DNA of 8,757 nucleotides from an uncultured Faecalibacterium sp. GTDB taxonomy: Bacteria > Bacillota > Clostridia > Oscillospirales > Ruminococcaceae. Under the pieces are notes generated by a model that saw only the letters and a list, made by a program, of their open reading frames with translations, was not told the origin of the DNA and made no database searches. A program made the translations under genes and the position numbers. Positions 1 to 6,116 of this stretch are shown here, one piece after another. The stretch is taken from NCBI GenBank assembly GCA_934553285.1, contig CAKTFD010000094.1, forward strand, positions 1 through 8,757, written 5' to 3'. The first letter of the stretch is position 1, and each line of letters begins with the position of its first letter.

Positions 1-377
1 TGATATTTATCACTTAAAAGTGTTAAATCTTGTTTTCGCTCAGCACGCAATCGCTTGCGTCCTGTGTGAATTACTTTGTTTGGAATTGTTTTACGTGTTT
101 TTCCAACACGAAAATAGGTTCCGTTACAAGTTCTTTCGATATTGTTCAATTTTCAAGGTCCTGTGCGCCTCAGCCTTAGCGGCTGACAGCTTATTCATTT
201 TACCACTTTCGTGATAAATTGTCAAGCACTTTTTTTCGGAAGCTGTTGAACTTTTCTGAACTTGGATCGTTCAATGGTTTCTCGGCGCTAGCCGGAACTT
301 TTGAACGTCTATTGGTTCTTTTCAAGGGCTTCTCGCTGGGCTTTCAGAAGTCATTCTTTTGCCTCAGCGCTTGGCGC
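1..377 (-). promoter_or_regulatory. Leader of a probable rRNA operon lying to the left
   Basis: No convincing protein gene lies here; the short open frames have no ribosome binding site. Read on the minus strand, the stretch follows two strong tandem promoters and holds a boxA-like sequence at 159-144 (ACCTTGAAAATTGAAC), similar to the CTTTGAAAACT-type element in Firmicute rRNA leaders. Small hairpins lie throughout: AGCGC/GCGCT at 366-378, CGGC/GCCG at 283-294, TCAGCC/GGCTGA near 171-187, CGTGTT/AACACG near 98-114, CGCAA/TTGCG near 46-59, and CACTT/AAGTG near 12-23. A GAAC-TTTT-GAAC motif occurs twice (248-261 and 295-306, plus strand). Such leaders carry antitermination and RNase III processing signals. 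The 16S gene itself is not in the window, so calling this an rRNA leader is inference. Another highly expressed stable RNA unit is possible. Confidence 0.7.
197..225 (-). promoter_or_regulatory. Downstream tandem promoter (P2) of the leftward unit
   Basis: On the minus strand, a perfect -35 box TTGACA (225-220) is separated by 17 bases from a -10 box TAAAAT (202-197). This matches the sigma-A consensus very closely. Transcription should start near 190 and run off the left edge. It lies about 190 bases downstream of a second equally good promoter, the P1/P2 arrangement typical of rRNA operons. Confidence 0.82.
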
Positions 378-383
378 TCAAGT

Positions 384-412
384 ATAATACCACACCCCCG
401 CTTACTTGTCAA
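384..412 (-). promoter_or_regulatory. Upstream tandem promoter (P1) of the leftward unit
   Basis: On the minus strand, TTGACA (412-407), a 17-base spacer and TATTAT (389-384) form a near-perfect sigma-A promoter. The bases just upstream on that strand (about 440-413) are rich in A tracts and resemble an UP element that would bind the RNA polymerase alpha subunit. Transcription should start near 377 and proceed leftward through P2. Confidence 0.82.
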
Positions 413-543
413 CACTTTTTGACATCTTTTTTCCAATTTCTTTGCGGGGCGCTTTTTTGCCATAAACCGCCCCCTTGGGGGGCTTTCCCCTTCCGTCCGC
501 TCACTGGGTTCGCGGCAGACAGCCCCCTGTATCTGGTACACCC
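413..543. other. Intergenic stretch between divergent units
   Basis: No gene is supported here. The left part is the A/T-rich zone upstream of the leftward P1 promoter. Bases 469-483 form a tight GC hairpin (GCCCCC/GGGGGC). The motif CCCCTTCCGTC at 487-497 recurs exactly at 3864-3874, inside the palindromic repeat upstream of jetA, so this may be a decayed fragment of the same repeat family. The rest, to 543, shows nothing recognisable. Confidence 0.45.
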
Positions 544-572
544 TTGCGTATCGGCGGCGGGTGCGCTATTAT
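544..572 (+). promoter_or_regulatory. Promoter of coaX
   Basis: TTGCGT (544-549), a 17-base spacer and TATTAT (567-572) form a good sigma-A promoter. Start of transcription is expected near 579, giving a short leader of about 35 bases before the coaX start at 615. It faces away from the leftward tandem promoters, with about 130 bases between the two -35 regions. Confidence 0.7.
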
Positions 573-614
573 ATTTATATACATTATAAAGCGCTGCAAA
601 GGGGGACCTTATCC

Positions 615-1391
615 ATGATACTCACCGTCAATATCGGCAACACCCATATCACTGTGGGCGGCTACGAACAGGACACGCTGATCTTCTGCGGTCGGCTGCA
701 TTCCGACACTGCTGCTACCATAGACGAATATGCCATCCGGCTGGTCAACCTGCTCCGCCTGTATGGAGCTGCCCCGGAGCAGATCGAGGGCGGCATCCTG
801 GGCAGTGTTGTGCCCATGCTCAGCGGGCGGGTGCTGGCAGCGCTGCAGATCCTGTGCAGGGCGCGCATCCTGACCGTAGGCCCCGGGCTGAAAAGCGGCA
901 TCAAGCTGCGGCTGGACAACCCCGCGCAGCTGGGAGCCGAGCTGCTGTGCGGCGCGGTGGCAGCGCTGGCCGAATGTTCCGGCCCGCTGGTGGTCATCTC
1001 GGCAGATACGGCCATCTCCATGATGGCGGTCAACACAAAGCAGGAGCTGGTGGGCGGCGTGATCCTGCCGGGGCCGCAGCTTTCCATGAATGCGCTGGTG
1101 CAGAACACCGCCCAGCTGCCCCAGATCGACCCCGCTGCCAAAGCCTCGGAGTCGGTGCTGGGCAAGAGCACCTCGGCCTGCCTGCAAAATGGCTTTGTGC
1201 TGGGCACTGCCAGCCTGCTGGACGGCCTGGCCGACCGCTTTTGCGCCGAGCTGGGCGCGCAGACCGCTTTTTACGCCACCGGCAGCCTGCCGCGCTCCAT
1301 CCGGGAGGCCTGCCGCACCCCTATCCGCTACCGGGAAACCCTGATCACCGACGGCTTATACCGCATCTGGCTGCGGAACCGGAAAGGCTGA
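615..1391 (+). CDS. coaX: Type III pantothenate kinase homologue with altered active site
   Basis: This 258-residue protein has the length and layout of type III pantothenate kinases (CoaX, ASKHA fold), which phosphorylate pantothenate in the first step of coenzyme A synthesis in the cytoplasm. The ATG at 615 is chosen because AAAGGGGG (598-605) lies 9 bases upstream and the protein then begins, as CoaX does, at the first beta strand. Family marks are NIGNT (residues 6-10), GSVVP (63-67), the NP..LGA segment (102-108), GGVILPG (147-153), the TAQLP segment (165-169) and the C-terminal L.TDGL..IW.RN. The key acidic residues differ from the family. The first-motif Asp is Asn6, the Asp-Arg of the GADR motif is Glu109-Leu110, and the Asp of the DFGTATT motif is Ser129 (read here as SADTAIS). 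Family membership is fairly sure; retained kinase activity is doubtful. It has its own promoter and is a single-gene unit. Confidence 0.85.
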   Translation: MILTVNIGNTHITVGGYEQDTLIFCGRLHSDTAATIDEYAIRLVNLLRLYGAAPEQIEGGILGSVVPMLSGRVLAALQILCRARILTVGPGLKSGIKLRLDNPAQLGAELLCGAVAALAECSGPLVVISADTAISMMAVNTKQELVGGVILPGPQLSMNALVQNTAQLPQIDPAAKASESVLGKSTSACLQNGFVLGTASLLDGLADRFCAELGAQTAFYATGSLPRSIREACRTPIRYRETLITDGLYRIWLRNRKG

Positions 1392-1401
1392 TGATTTTCG
1401 T

Positions 1402-1430
1402 TTGCATTTTGCACGCCGATGTGTTATACT
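1402..1430 (+). promoter_or_regulatory. Promoter of tRNA-Arg
   Basis: TTGCAT (1402-1407), a 17-base spacer and TATACT (1425-1430) lie about 30 bases upstream of the mature tRNA. The -35 begins just 11 bases after the coaX stop codon. The precursor leader contains a small hairpin, GTACCC/GGGTAC, at about 1436-1454. Confidence 0.72.
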
Positions 1431-1461
1431 GTGTTGTACCCACCAGAGGGGTACAGCATTT

Positions 1462-1538
1462 GCGATCGTAGCTCAGCTGGATAGAGCGTTCGGCTCCGAC
1501 CCGGAAGGCCAGAGGTTCGAATCCTCCCGGTCGCACCA
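1462..1538 (+). tRNA. tRNA-Arg (anticodon CCG)
   Basis: A 77-base cloverleaf can be drawn by hand. The acceptor stem is GCGATCG (1462-1468) with CGGTCGC (1528-1534), with one T-G wobble. The D stem is GCTC/GAGC (1471-1474, 1484-1487). The anticodon stem is TTCGG/CCGGA around the loop 1494-1500, with anticodon CCG at 1496-1498. The T stem is AGAGG/CCTCC around TTCGAAT (1516-1522), and CCA is encoded at 1536-1538. It reads the CGG arginine codon, which is common in the GC-rich genes of this window. The outermost T-stem pair is an A-C mismatch (1511 with 1527), which is mild and does not suggest a pseudogene. It stands alone, with its own promoter and terminator. Confidence 0.96.
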
Positions 1539-1576
1539 AGGACTGCTGCACAGGTTTTGTGCAGCAGTCCTTTTTT
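1539..1576 (+). terminator. Intrinsic terminator after tRNA-Arg
   Basis: A perfect 14-bp stem (1539-1552 with 1558-1571) encloses a 5-base loop and is followed by a run of T (1571-1576). It starts at the very next base after the encoded CCA, so the tRNA transcript needs almost no 3' trimming beyond the hairpin. Confidence 0.95.
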
Positions 1577-1627
1577 GCTTTATAGCAGCCCTGCACCGGA
1601 GTGGCACAAGTTTTTATCGAATCCATC

Positions 1628-1655
1628 TTGCAAAAGCCGCGTTGTGCCTTATAAT
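1628..1655 (+). promoter_or_regulatory. Promoter of the MATE transporter gene
   Basis: TTGCAA (1628-1633), a 16-base spacer and a perfect TATAAT (1650-1655) precede the gene. The leader of about 55 bases contains a hairpin, GTGCCC/GGGCAC (1663-1684), just upstream of the ribosome binding region. That hairpin could affect translation, but it matches no riboswitch that I recognise. Confidence 0.72.
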
Positions 1656-1715
1656 AGAGGCTGTGCCCCGGTGTGCGCGGGCACGGTTTTAGGAGTATAG
1701 GAATAAAGGAAAAAA

Positions 1716-3083
1716 GTGAGTATGAATTCTCAAACGAATACGCTGACGGAAGGCCCTCTGGCCAGGCAGATCCTGCTGGTCAGCCTGCCGCTGGCGCTTT
1801 CAAACCTGCTGCAGGTGCTGTTCAACATGTCGGACGTAGCGGTAGTGGGGCGCTTTGCCGGTTCCACGGCGCTGGGTGCCGTAGGTTCCACCAGCACCCT
1901 GGTCACCCTGTTCACCGGTTTTCTTATCGGCCTGAGCAATGGCATCAATGTACTGGTGGCGCGTTTTTACGGTGCGCGCCATCCCAAGGATGTGGAGACC
2001 ACCGTTCACTCCGCAGCCATCATCAGCGCCATTGCCGGTGTGCTGCTGCTGCTCATCGGCCTGCTGGGTTCCCCGGCCATGCTGCGGCTGCTGAACACCA
2101 AGGAAGACCTGCTGCCCGGTGCCATTTTGTATCTGCGGGTGTATTTTCTGGGTATGCCGGCGCTGGCGCTGTACAACTTTGGCAACGCGGTGTTCAGCTC
2201 CATCGGTGATACCAAAAAACCGCTGATCTACCTGTCCATCGCCGGTGCGCTGAATATTTTACTGAACCTGTTCTTTGTCATCGTGTGTGATCTGAGCGTG
2301 GTGGGCGTGGCACTGGCCAGCGCCATCAGCCAGTGCGTTTCTGCCGGGCTGATCCTGCGGGCGCTGACCCGCGTGCAGGACTGCTATGCGCTGGACCCGC
2401 ACAAGCTGCGCCTGGATCCCGCGCAGGCCAAAAGCATCCTGGCGCTGGGTGTGCCTGCCGGCCTGCAGAACGCTATTTTTGCCATTGCAAACCTGTTTAT
2501 CCAGGCTGGCGTGAACTCCTTTGACTCCCTGATGGTCAAGGGCAACAGTGCCGCCGCAAACGCCGATGCCCTGATCTACGACTGCATGGCCGCCTTCTAC
2601 ATGGCCTGTGCCAGCTTTATGAGCCAGAACTACGGTGCCGGACGGCCCGACCGGGTGAAGAAAAGCTACTTCATCAGCCTGGGCTACTCCTTTGGCGTAG
2701 GGCTGGCGCTGGGCGCGGCGCTGTTTTTCGGCGGGCCGACCTTCCTGGCGCTGTTTACCACCGAGGCCGCCGTTATCGATGCGGGCATGAAGCGGGTGGC
2801 CGTGATGGCCTTTGCCTACTGCATCTCCGCCTTTATGGACTGCACCATCGCCGCTTCCCGCGGGCTGGGCAAAACGGTGGTGCCCACCATCATCGTGGTG
2901 CTGGGTTCCTGCGTATTCCGGGTGATCTGGGTATACACCATTTTTGCGCATTTCCACAGCATCCCGGCGCTGTACCTGCTGTATCCCTGCAGCTGGATCC
3001 TGACCGCCCTGGCGGAGATCGCCTATTTTGCCAAGTGCTATCAGCGGGCAATGGCCATCTTCCGTAAGCCGGTGGCGGCGTAA
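1716..3083 (+). CDS. MATE family multidrug/toxin efflux transporter
   Basis: This 455-residue, very hydrophobic protein is a full-length member of the multidrug and toxic compound extrusion family (usual length about 440-470). Such proteins are cytoplasmic membrane antiporters that expel cationic drugs, dyes or metabolites in exchange for Na+ or H+. Twelve membrane helices can be drawn in two six-helix halves joined by a charged loop near residues 222-240. Family signatures are the N-terminal TEGPLARQILLVSLPLALSNL, with SDVAVVGRFAG (39-49), ALGAVG (52-57) and ARFYGARHP (82-90). The second half repeats them as FMSQNYGAGR (301-310), and ASRGLGKTVVP (380-390) is near the C terminus. The substrate cannot be read from sequence. 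Translation may start at GTG 1716, 5 bases after AAAGGA (1705-1710), or at ATG 1722 two codons on; I prefer 1716 for its spacing. It is a single-gene unit with no intrinsic defect. Confidence 0.93.
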   Translation: MSMNSQTNTLTEGPLARQILLVSLPLALSNLLQVLFNMSDVAVVGRFAGSTALGAVGSTSTLVTLFTGFLIGLSNGINVLVARFYGARHPKDVETTVHSAAIISAIAGVLLLLIGLLGSPAMLRLLNTKEDLLPGAILYLRVYFLGMPALALYNFGNAVFSSIGDTKKPLIYLSIAGALNILLNLFFVIVCDLSVVGVALASAISQCVSAGLILRALTRVQDCYALDPHKLRLDPAQAKSILALGVPAGLQNAIFAIANLFIQAGVNSFDSLMVKGNSAAANADALIYDCMAAFYMACASFMSQNYGAGRPDRVKKSYFISLGYSFGVGLALGAALFFGGPTFLALFTTEAAVIDAGMKRVAVMAFAYCISAFMDCTIAASRGLGKTVVPTIIVVLGSCVFRVIWVYTIFAHFHSIPALYLLYPCSWILTALAEIAYFAKCYQRAMAIFRKPVAA

Positions 3084-3085
3084 AA

Positions 3086-3130
3086 GCACAGCTGTGCAAA
3101 CCGACAAAAAAGATTGTGTTTTCCCACAAT
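3086..3130. other. Palindrome and small hairpin after the MATE gene
   Basis: Three bases after the MATE stop lies a perfect 12-bp palindrome, GCACAGCTGTGC (3086-3097). It is followed by a hairpin, ATTGTG/CACAAT, with a 6-base loop (3113-3130). The hairpin has no proper T run after it, so it would be a poor terminator. It abuts the -35 box of the next promoter and could equally be a regulator site. I found no better terminator for the MATE transcript. Confidence 0.35.
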
Positions 3131-3158
3131 TGTTTCATGTGCCTGGACATGCTATGAT
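3130..3158 (+). promoter_or_regulatory. Promoter of the lipoprotein gene
   Basis: TTGTTT (3130-3135), a 17-base spacer and TATGAT (3153-3158) form a moderate sigma-A promoter. The leader of about 50 bases holds a 7-bp stem, ATCTGCC/GGCGGAT (3172-3195, one wobble pair), that ends just before the ribosome binding site. Confidence 0.6.
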
Positions 3159-3216
3159 AGACTTACAAGATCATCTGCCGGTGGGGTATGGCGGATAGAA
3201 TTGGAGGGGATGTACC

Positions 3217-3777
3217 ATGAAAAAGATCAAGCGTTTTGCGGCGCTGCTTCTGGCTGGCGTGTTGGCGCTTGCAGTGTTTACAGGCTGCAGACAGACGGAT
3301 CTTTCCGGCAAGCTGGAGGAAAAGATCACGGAGGTCTATGCCAAGGCCCTTGGCGTAAAGGCTGCAGAAGTACATCTTAGTACAGAAGATGCCGCCCTGA
3401 ACAAGTCTGTTCTGGACATGATCGGCGAAGACGGCGTGCTGACGATCGGCTCTGATACAAAAAACTTTGCCTGCAGCAATTTTGCTGTGTCGTTCTTCCA
3501 TAAGGCGGATCGTATCGAGCGTGGCCTTTATCATATGGTCAGCTCGGTCGTTTTTGCCAACGGCGAGCCAACCAAGGAAGCGGGCCGCACCCTGGTTCCG
3601 GTGGCGACCCTGAAACCGGAGCAGGTGCAGGCTATTCTTGCCGGCAACACCAGTGAGCTGAAGATCGATAAACTCAATTTTTCCTATACGGAAAAGATCA
3701 ACGGCATCGGTGTTTCTGCCAAGCAGCTGAAAGACGGTACCTACTGCTACGTGGTCACCATTGATATGGTGAGCTGA
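3217..3777 (+). CDS. Predicted lipoprotein of unknown function
   Basis: I do not recognise a family for this 186-residue protein. The start is firm: GGAGGGG (3203-3209) lies 7 bases before ATG 3217. The N terminus is a classic lipoprotein signal: MKKIKR, a hydrophobic stretch (residues 7-20), then VFTGC with Cys24 as the probable lipidation site, so it should sit on the outer face of the membrane. The mature part is about 160 residues with no further membrane segment. It opens with a charged helix (LEEKITEVYAKALGV), has a middle segment with a Cys (FACSNFAVSFF, about 84-94), and ends in beta-rich sequence. Its codon use is less GC-biased than that of its neighbours. It has its own promoter and terminator, so it is monocistronic and no partner can be inferred. 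Confidence 0.78.
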   Translation: MKKIKRFAALLLAGVLALAVFTGCRQTDLSGKLEEKITEVYAKALGVKAAEVHLSTEDAALNKSVLDMIGEDGVLTIGSDTKNFACSNFAVSFFHKADRIERGLYHMVSSVVFANGEPTKEAGRTLVPVATLKPEQVQAILAGNTSELKIDKLNFSYTEKINGIGVSAKQLKDGTYCYVVTIDMVS

Positions 3778-3803
3778 CCCTTTTACTGAATTGTAAGAAT
3801 ATC

Positions 3804-3846
3804 CCCCGGAGAACGGCTGCACCCCGGCCGCTCTCCGGGGCTTTTT
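3804..3846 (+). terminator. Intrinsic terminator after the lipoprotein gene
   Basis: CCCCGGAGA (3804-3812) pairs with TCTCCGGGG (3832-3840). The stem continues inward through one mismatch to CGGC/GCCG, and T5 follows at 3842-3846. It closes the lipoprotein transcript 26 bases after the stop codon and separates it from the jet operon. Confidence 0.92.
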
Positions 3847-3859
3847 GTGTTTTGGGGGA

Positions 3860-3992
3860 CGTACCCCTTCCGTCAAAGCCTGCGACTTTGACACCTTCCC
3901 CAGGGGGACGGCTTTTGTGCTGGCCGGAAACTTTGCGGTATCGCCATAAGGCGCCCTCTTGGGGGAGCTGCCGCCGCAGGCGGCTGAGGGGG
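3860..3992. repeat. GC-rich palindromic repeat element upstream of jetA
   Basis: This non-coding block is built from nested inverted repeats. The first hairpin is GTCAAAG/CTTTGAC (3872-3892, 7-base loop). The second is an outer CCCTC/GAGGG stem (3954-3958 with 3986-3990) enclosing GCCGCC/GGCGGC around a 3-base loop (3970-3984). Purine and pyrimidine runs flank both. I recall blocks of this style being dispersed in Faecalibacterium-type genomes, where they give rise to spurious small proteins; this is from memory and was not searched. An 11-base core (3864-3874) is repeated at 487-497. No target-site duplication is evident. It ends near a weak stem, CGCT/AGCG, followed by T5 (3997-4015). Confidence 0.6.
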
Positions 3993-4023
3993 CTGGCGCT
4001 CGCCGCAGCGTTTTTGCCCCTTT

Positions 4024-4073
4024 TTGTGACAAAACCCGCCGGCTGTGATACAATAAAAGCGTATCGATCACAG
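4024..4073 (+). promoter_or_regulatory. Putative promoter and operator of the jet operon
   Basis: TACAAT (4049-4054) is a good -10 box. The -35 is poor: TTGTGA at 4024-4029 gives a long 19-base spacer, and shifted choices such as TGTGAC give 18. Two inverted repeats overlap the -10 and the start region. CTGTGAT (4043-4049) pairs with ATCACAG (4067-4073), and GATAC (4047-4051) pairs with GTATC (4061-4065). A weak -35 together with dyad symmetry over the -10 is typical of a regulated promoter, but no regulator gene is in the window. Confidence 0.5.
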
Positions 4074-4090
4074 GTAGAAAGGATAGTTCC

Positions 4091-5521
4091 ATGCAGCTGT
4101 TTGAACGGGTCAGCCCACGGCTGTTCCGCCCGCTGGCGGGGCCGAACCGGGCTTTTTATGCAGAGCTTTTGCTGCTGCTCTGGGAAGAGTGCCGCCACAC
4201 GGCGGATTACAGCATCTCCCGCGCCGAGGCCGTATCCCGCGCCGAGGATTATTTTGCCGCGCTGGCAAAGCCGCTGGCGCTGGATGCCGATGGTGCAGGC
4301 GACGAGGACGAGCAGCCCACCCGGGATCCCCACACGCTGGCGGTGGGCTTTTTGCTGCGGCTGCGCCGCACCGGCTGGCTGGAAGAACAGCCCGGCAGCT
4401 ACGAGAGCGAGCCGACCCTGGCGTTTATGCCGGAGGTCACCCCCCTGCTGGACGCGCTGGAGGAGATCCTGAACCCCCGCGTGGTCACCTATACCGGCAA
4501 GCTGTACAAGGCATGGCAGCTGCTGGGCAGCATCGGGCAGGAAAACAGCCCCTACGAAAACGTGCTGCGGGAGGTTGCCGCCGACCTGGAAACGCTGAAC
4601 AATTCTCTGCGCGCACTCAACGCCTCCATCGGGCATTATATCGACCGGCTCACCTACAACCGCACCCCGCAGGAGGTGCTGGAGCTGTTTGACCAGTACG
4701 AAGAAAAGGTGGTGGCCGCTGCCTACCACCGCTTCAAGACCAGCGACAACCTGTTCAACTACCGCGCCTATCTGGAAGAGCAGCTGGACGACTGCGAGGC
4801 CAACCACCTGCCCCGGCTGGCGCTGGATTACGCCCGGGTGGAGCGCTGCGCCCCCGGCGAGGCTGCGCCCCGGGTGCGCGCCCTCCTCCAGCAGCAGCGG
4901 GATGCGCTGGAGGAGATGAGCACCCTGATGAAGCAGATCGATGCCAGCCACATCCGCTACCGCAAGCGGGCGGTGCAGCGGGCACAGTTTCTGCTGCTGA
5001 ACGACCGCTCGGCACAGGGCAGCGTTACCGCCCTGCTGCGCCGCTATGCGGAGGAGATCCGCAGCCCGGAGCAGCTGTTTGCGCCGGACGATGGCCCGGT
5101 GGCGGCGCACCTGCACCTGTACCCCGCCGCCGTGTTCGGCACAAAGCCGCTCTACCCCCCTGCCGCGCCCCGCACCCAGGCACCGCTGGCCCCGGTGTGC
5201 TCCGACACGCTGGACCCTGCACAGCTGCAAAAGGAGCAGCAGCTGCTGCTGGATTACGCCCGCCTTGCCGTTACCGAGGAAAACGTTGCCCTGCTGGCGC
5301 AGCAGGCACTGGCTGCCCGCCCGCAGGTAAACGCCTCGACCCTGGCGGAGGAATACCCCAACGATTTTACAGGCATCATCGGCCTGCACACCTACTCCCA
5401 GTCGCCGCACCGGGAGTACGATATCACCCTGACCGGAAACTGGGTGGAGCGCGGCGGCTTCCGGTTCCAGGATTTTATCCTGACCCGCCGCAAGGAGGAA
5501 ACTGTCCATGGCAACGATTGA
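4091..5521 (+). CDS. jetA: Wadjet system protein JetA (kleisin, MukF/MksF-like)
   Basis: This 476-residue protein is the first gene of a Wadjet operon and matches the JetA (DUF5716-type) family in length, order and sequence style. JetA is the kleisin that links the two heads of the JetC dimer and carries JetB. The N-terminal part (about 1-130) begins MQLFERVSPRLFRPLAG and looks like helical, winged-helix MukF-type sequence. It holds a low-complexity acidic loop (DADGAGDEDE, 65-74). A long helical middle section follows (about 135-330). A Pro/Ala-rich linker (356-369) leads to helices and a C-terminal strand-rich part ending TGNWVERGGFRFQDFILTRR (448-467), probably the cap-binding winged helix. 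AAAGGA (4078-4083) lies 7 bases before ATG 4091. The last 14 bases overlap jetB. Domain roles are inferred from the family. Confidence 0.87.
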   Translation: MQLFERVSPRLFRPLAGPNRAFYAELLLLLWEECRHTADYSISRAEAVSRAEDYFAALAKPLALDADGAGDEDEQPTRDPHTLAVGFLLRLRRTGWLEEQPGSYESEPTLAFMPEVTPLLDALEEILNPRVVTYTGKLYKAWQLLGSIGQENSPYENVLREVAADLETLNNSLRALNASIGHYIDRLTYNRTPQEVLELFDQYEEKVVAAAYHRFKTSDNLFNYRAYLEEQLDDCEANHLPRLALDYARVERCAPGEAAPRVRALLQQQRDALEEMSTLMKQIDASHIRYRKRAVQRAQFLLLNDRSAQGSVTALLRRYAEEIRSPEQLFAPDDGPVAAHLHLYPAAVFGTKPLYPPAAPRTQAPLAPVCSDTLDPAQLQKEQQLLLDYARLAVTEENVALLAQQALAARPQVNASTLAEEYPNDFTGIIGLHTYSQSPHREYDITLTGNWVERGGFRFQDFILTRRKEETVHGND

Positions 5522-6116
5522 TCTGCTGGAAGAAACCGCAAACTATCTGCTCAACCACTGCTTTGTGCTGGGCTGCGTGGAGGAACAGCGGGCAAAATAT
5601 CTGTACGTGCAGGACCACCTGAACGAGGTACGGGCGGTGTTCAAACCGCTGGGCTACGCAGTGCTTTTGTACCCCGCGCCGCTGCAGGCGGCGGCCCTTG
5701 TCAACGAGCACGAGGGCAGCCAGGCACGGCTGCTGAAATACGAGAGCATCCTGCTGCTGGTGCTGCGGCTGCTCTACCTGCAAAAGCGGGAAAGCCTTGC
5801 CGCCAGCGCGGACCAGGTGCTGGTGACCGTAGAGGAGGTGCAGGCAGAGCTGCAGAAGATGAACCTGCCCCGCAAACTGGACCAGCAGACCCTGGAAAAA
5901 CTGATGCGCACCCTGCGCCGGTACAATCTGGCGCGGCCGGTGGGGCGGCTTTCCGGGCTGGACAGCCGCATTGAGGTGTTCCCCACCGTGCTGCTGGCGC
6001 TGCCGGATGCCGACCTTGCGGATGCCGCCGCCGAGAGCGCCCGCACCCGCACCGAACTGGGCCTGTACGAACGCCCGGAGGGCACCGAGACCGAAGCTGG
6101 GGAGGCAGAAACATGA
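5508..6116 (+). CDS. jetB: Wadjet system protein JetB (KITE subunit, MukE/MksE-like)
   Basis: This 202-residue protein has the size and position of JetB (DUF4194-type), the KITE subunit that dimerises and binds the JetA kleisin and DNA in the Wadjet complex. The start at 5508 is set by AAGGAGG (5492-5498) and lies inside the end of jetA, a 14-base overlap that suggests coupled translation. An N-terminal helical segment (LLEETANYLLNHCFVL) leads into strands near residues 45-65. Next come the hydrophobic helix ILLLVLRLLYLQKRE (81-95) and the second winged-helix-like unit (105-165), which contains LEKLMRTLRRYNLARPVG. The last 35 residues form an acidic, Glu-rich tail that is probably flexible. 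Its stop codon shares ATGA with the jetC start. Confidence 0.86.
   Translation: MATIDLLEETANYLLNHCFVLGCVEEQRAKYLYVQDHLNEVRAVFKPLGYAVLLYPAPLQAAALVNEHEGSQARLLKYESILLLVLRLLYLQKRESLAASADQVLVTVEEVQAELQKMNLPRKLDQQTLEKLMRTLRRYNLARPVGRLSGLDSRIEVFPTVLLALPDADLADAAAESARTRTELGLYERPEGTETEAGEAET

Noticed and set aside
20..422. Small open frames (64 and 67 codons) at the left end
   Set aside because: They lie across promoters and leader hairpins of the leftward unit and have no ribosome binding site or recognisable protein features.
579..614. Riboswitch or attenuator before coaX
   Set aside because: The leader is only about 35 bases and too short for any known riboswitch.
854..1471. A 205-codon plus-strand frame overlapping coaX and entering the tRNA leader
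   Set aside because: It is in a different frame from coaX, is Arg/Gly/Ala-rich, has no ribosome binding site, and the coaX frame carries the family motifs.
1462..1538. tRNA as an integration (att) site for a mobile element
   Set aside because: No integrase gene and no repeat of the tRNA 3' end were seen elsewhere in the window, and the next genes are ordinary.
2259..3107. A 282-codon minus-strand frame opposite the MATE gene
   Set aside because: It is rich in Gly, His and Gln, lacks translation signals, and mirrors a clear membrane protein gene.
4043..4073. CRP-type binding site at the jetA promoter (TGTGA...TCACA)
   Set aside because: The half-sites are about 19 bases apart where CRP needs 6, and CRP control of this kind is not expected in this group of organisms. 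Kept only as a generic inverted repeat.
3755..5509. A 584-codon open frame on the minus strand opposite jetA
   Set aside because: Its composition is low-complexity Leu/Gln/Gly and it runs through the palindromic repeat. It is the antisense shadow of jetA.
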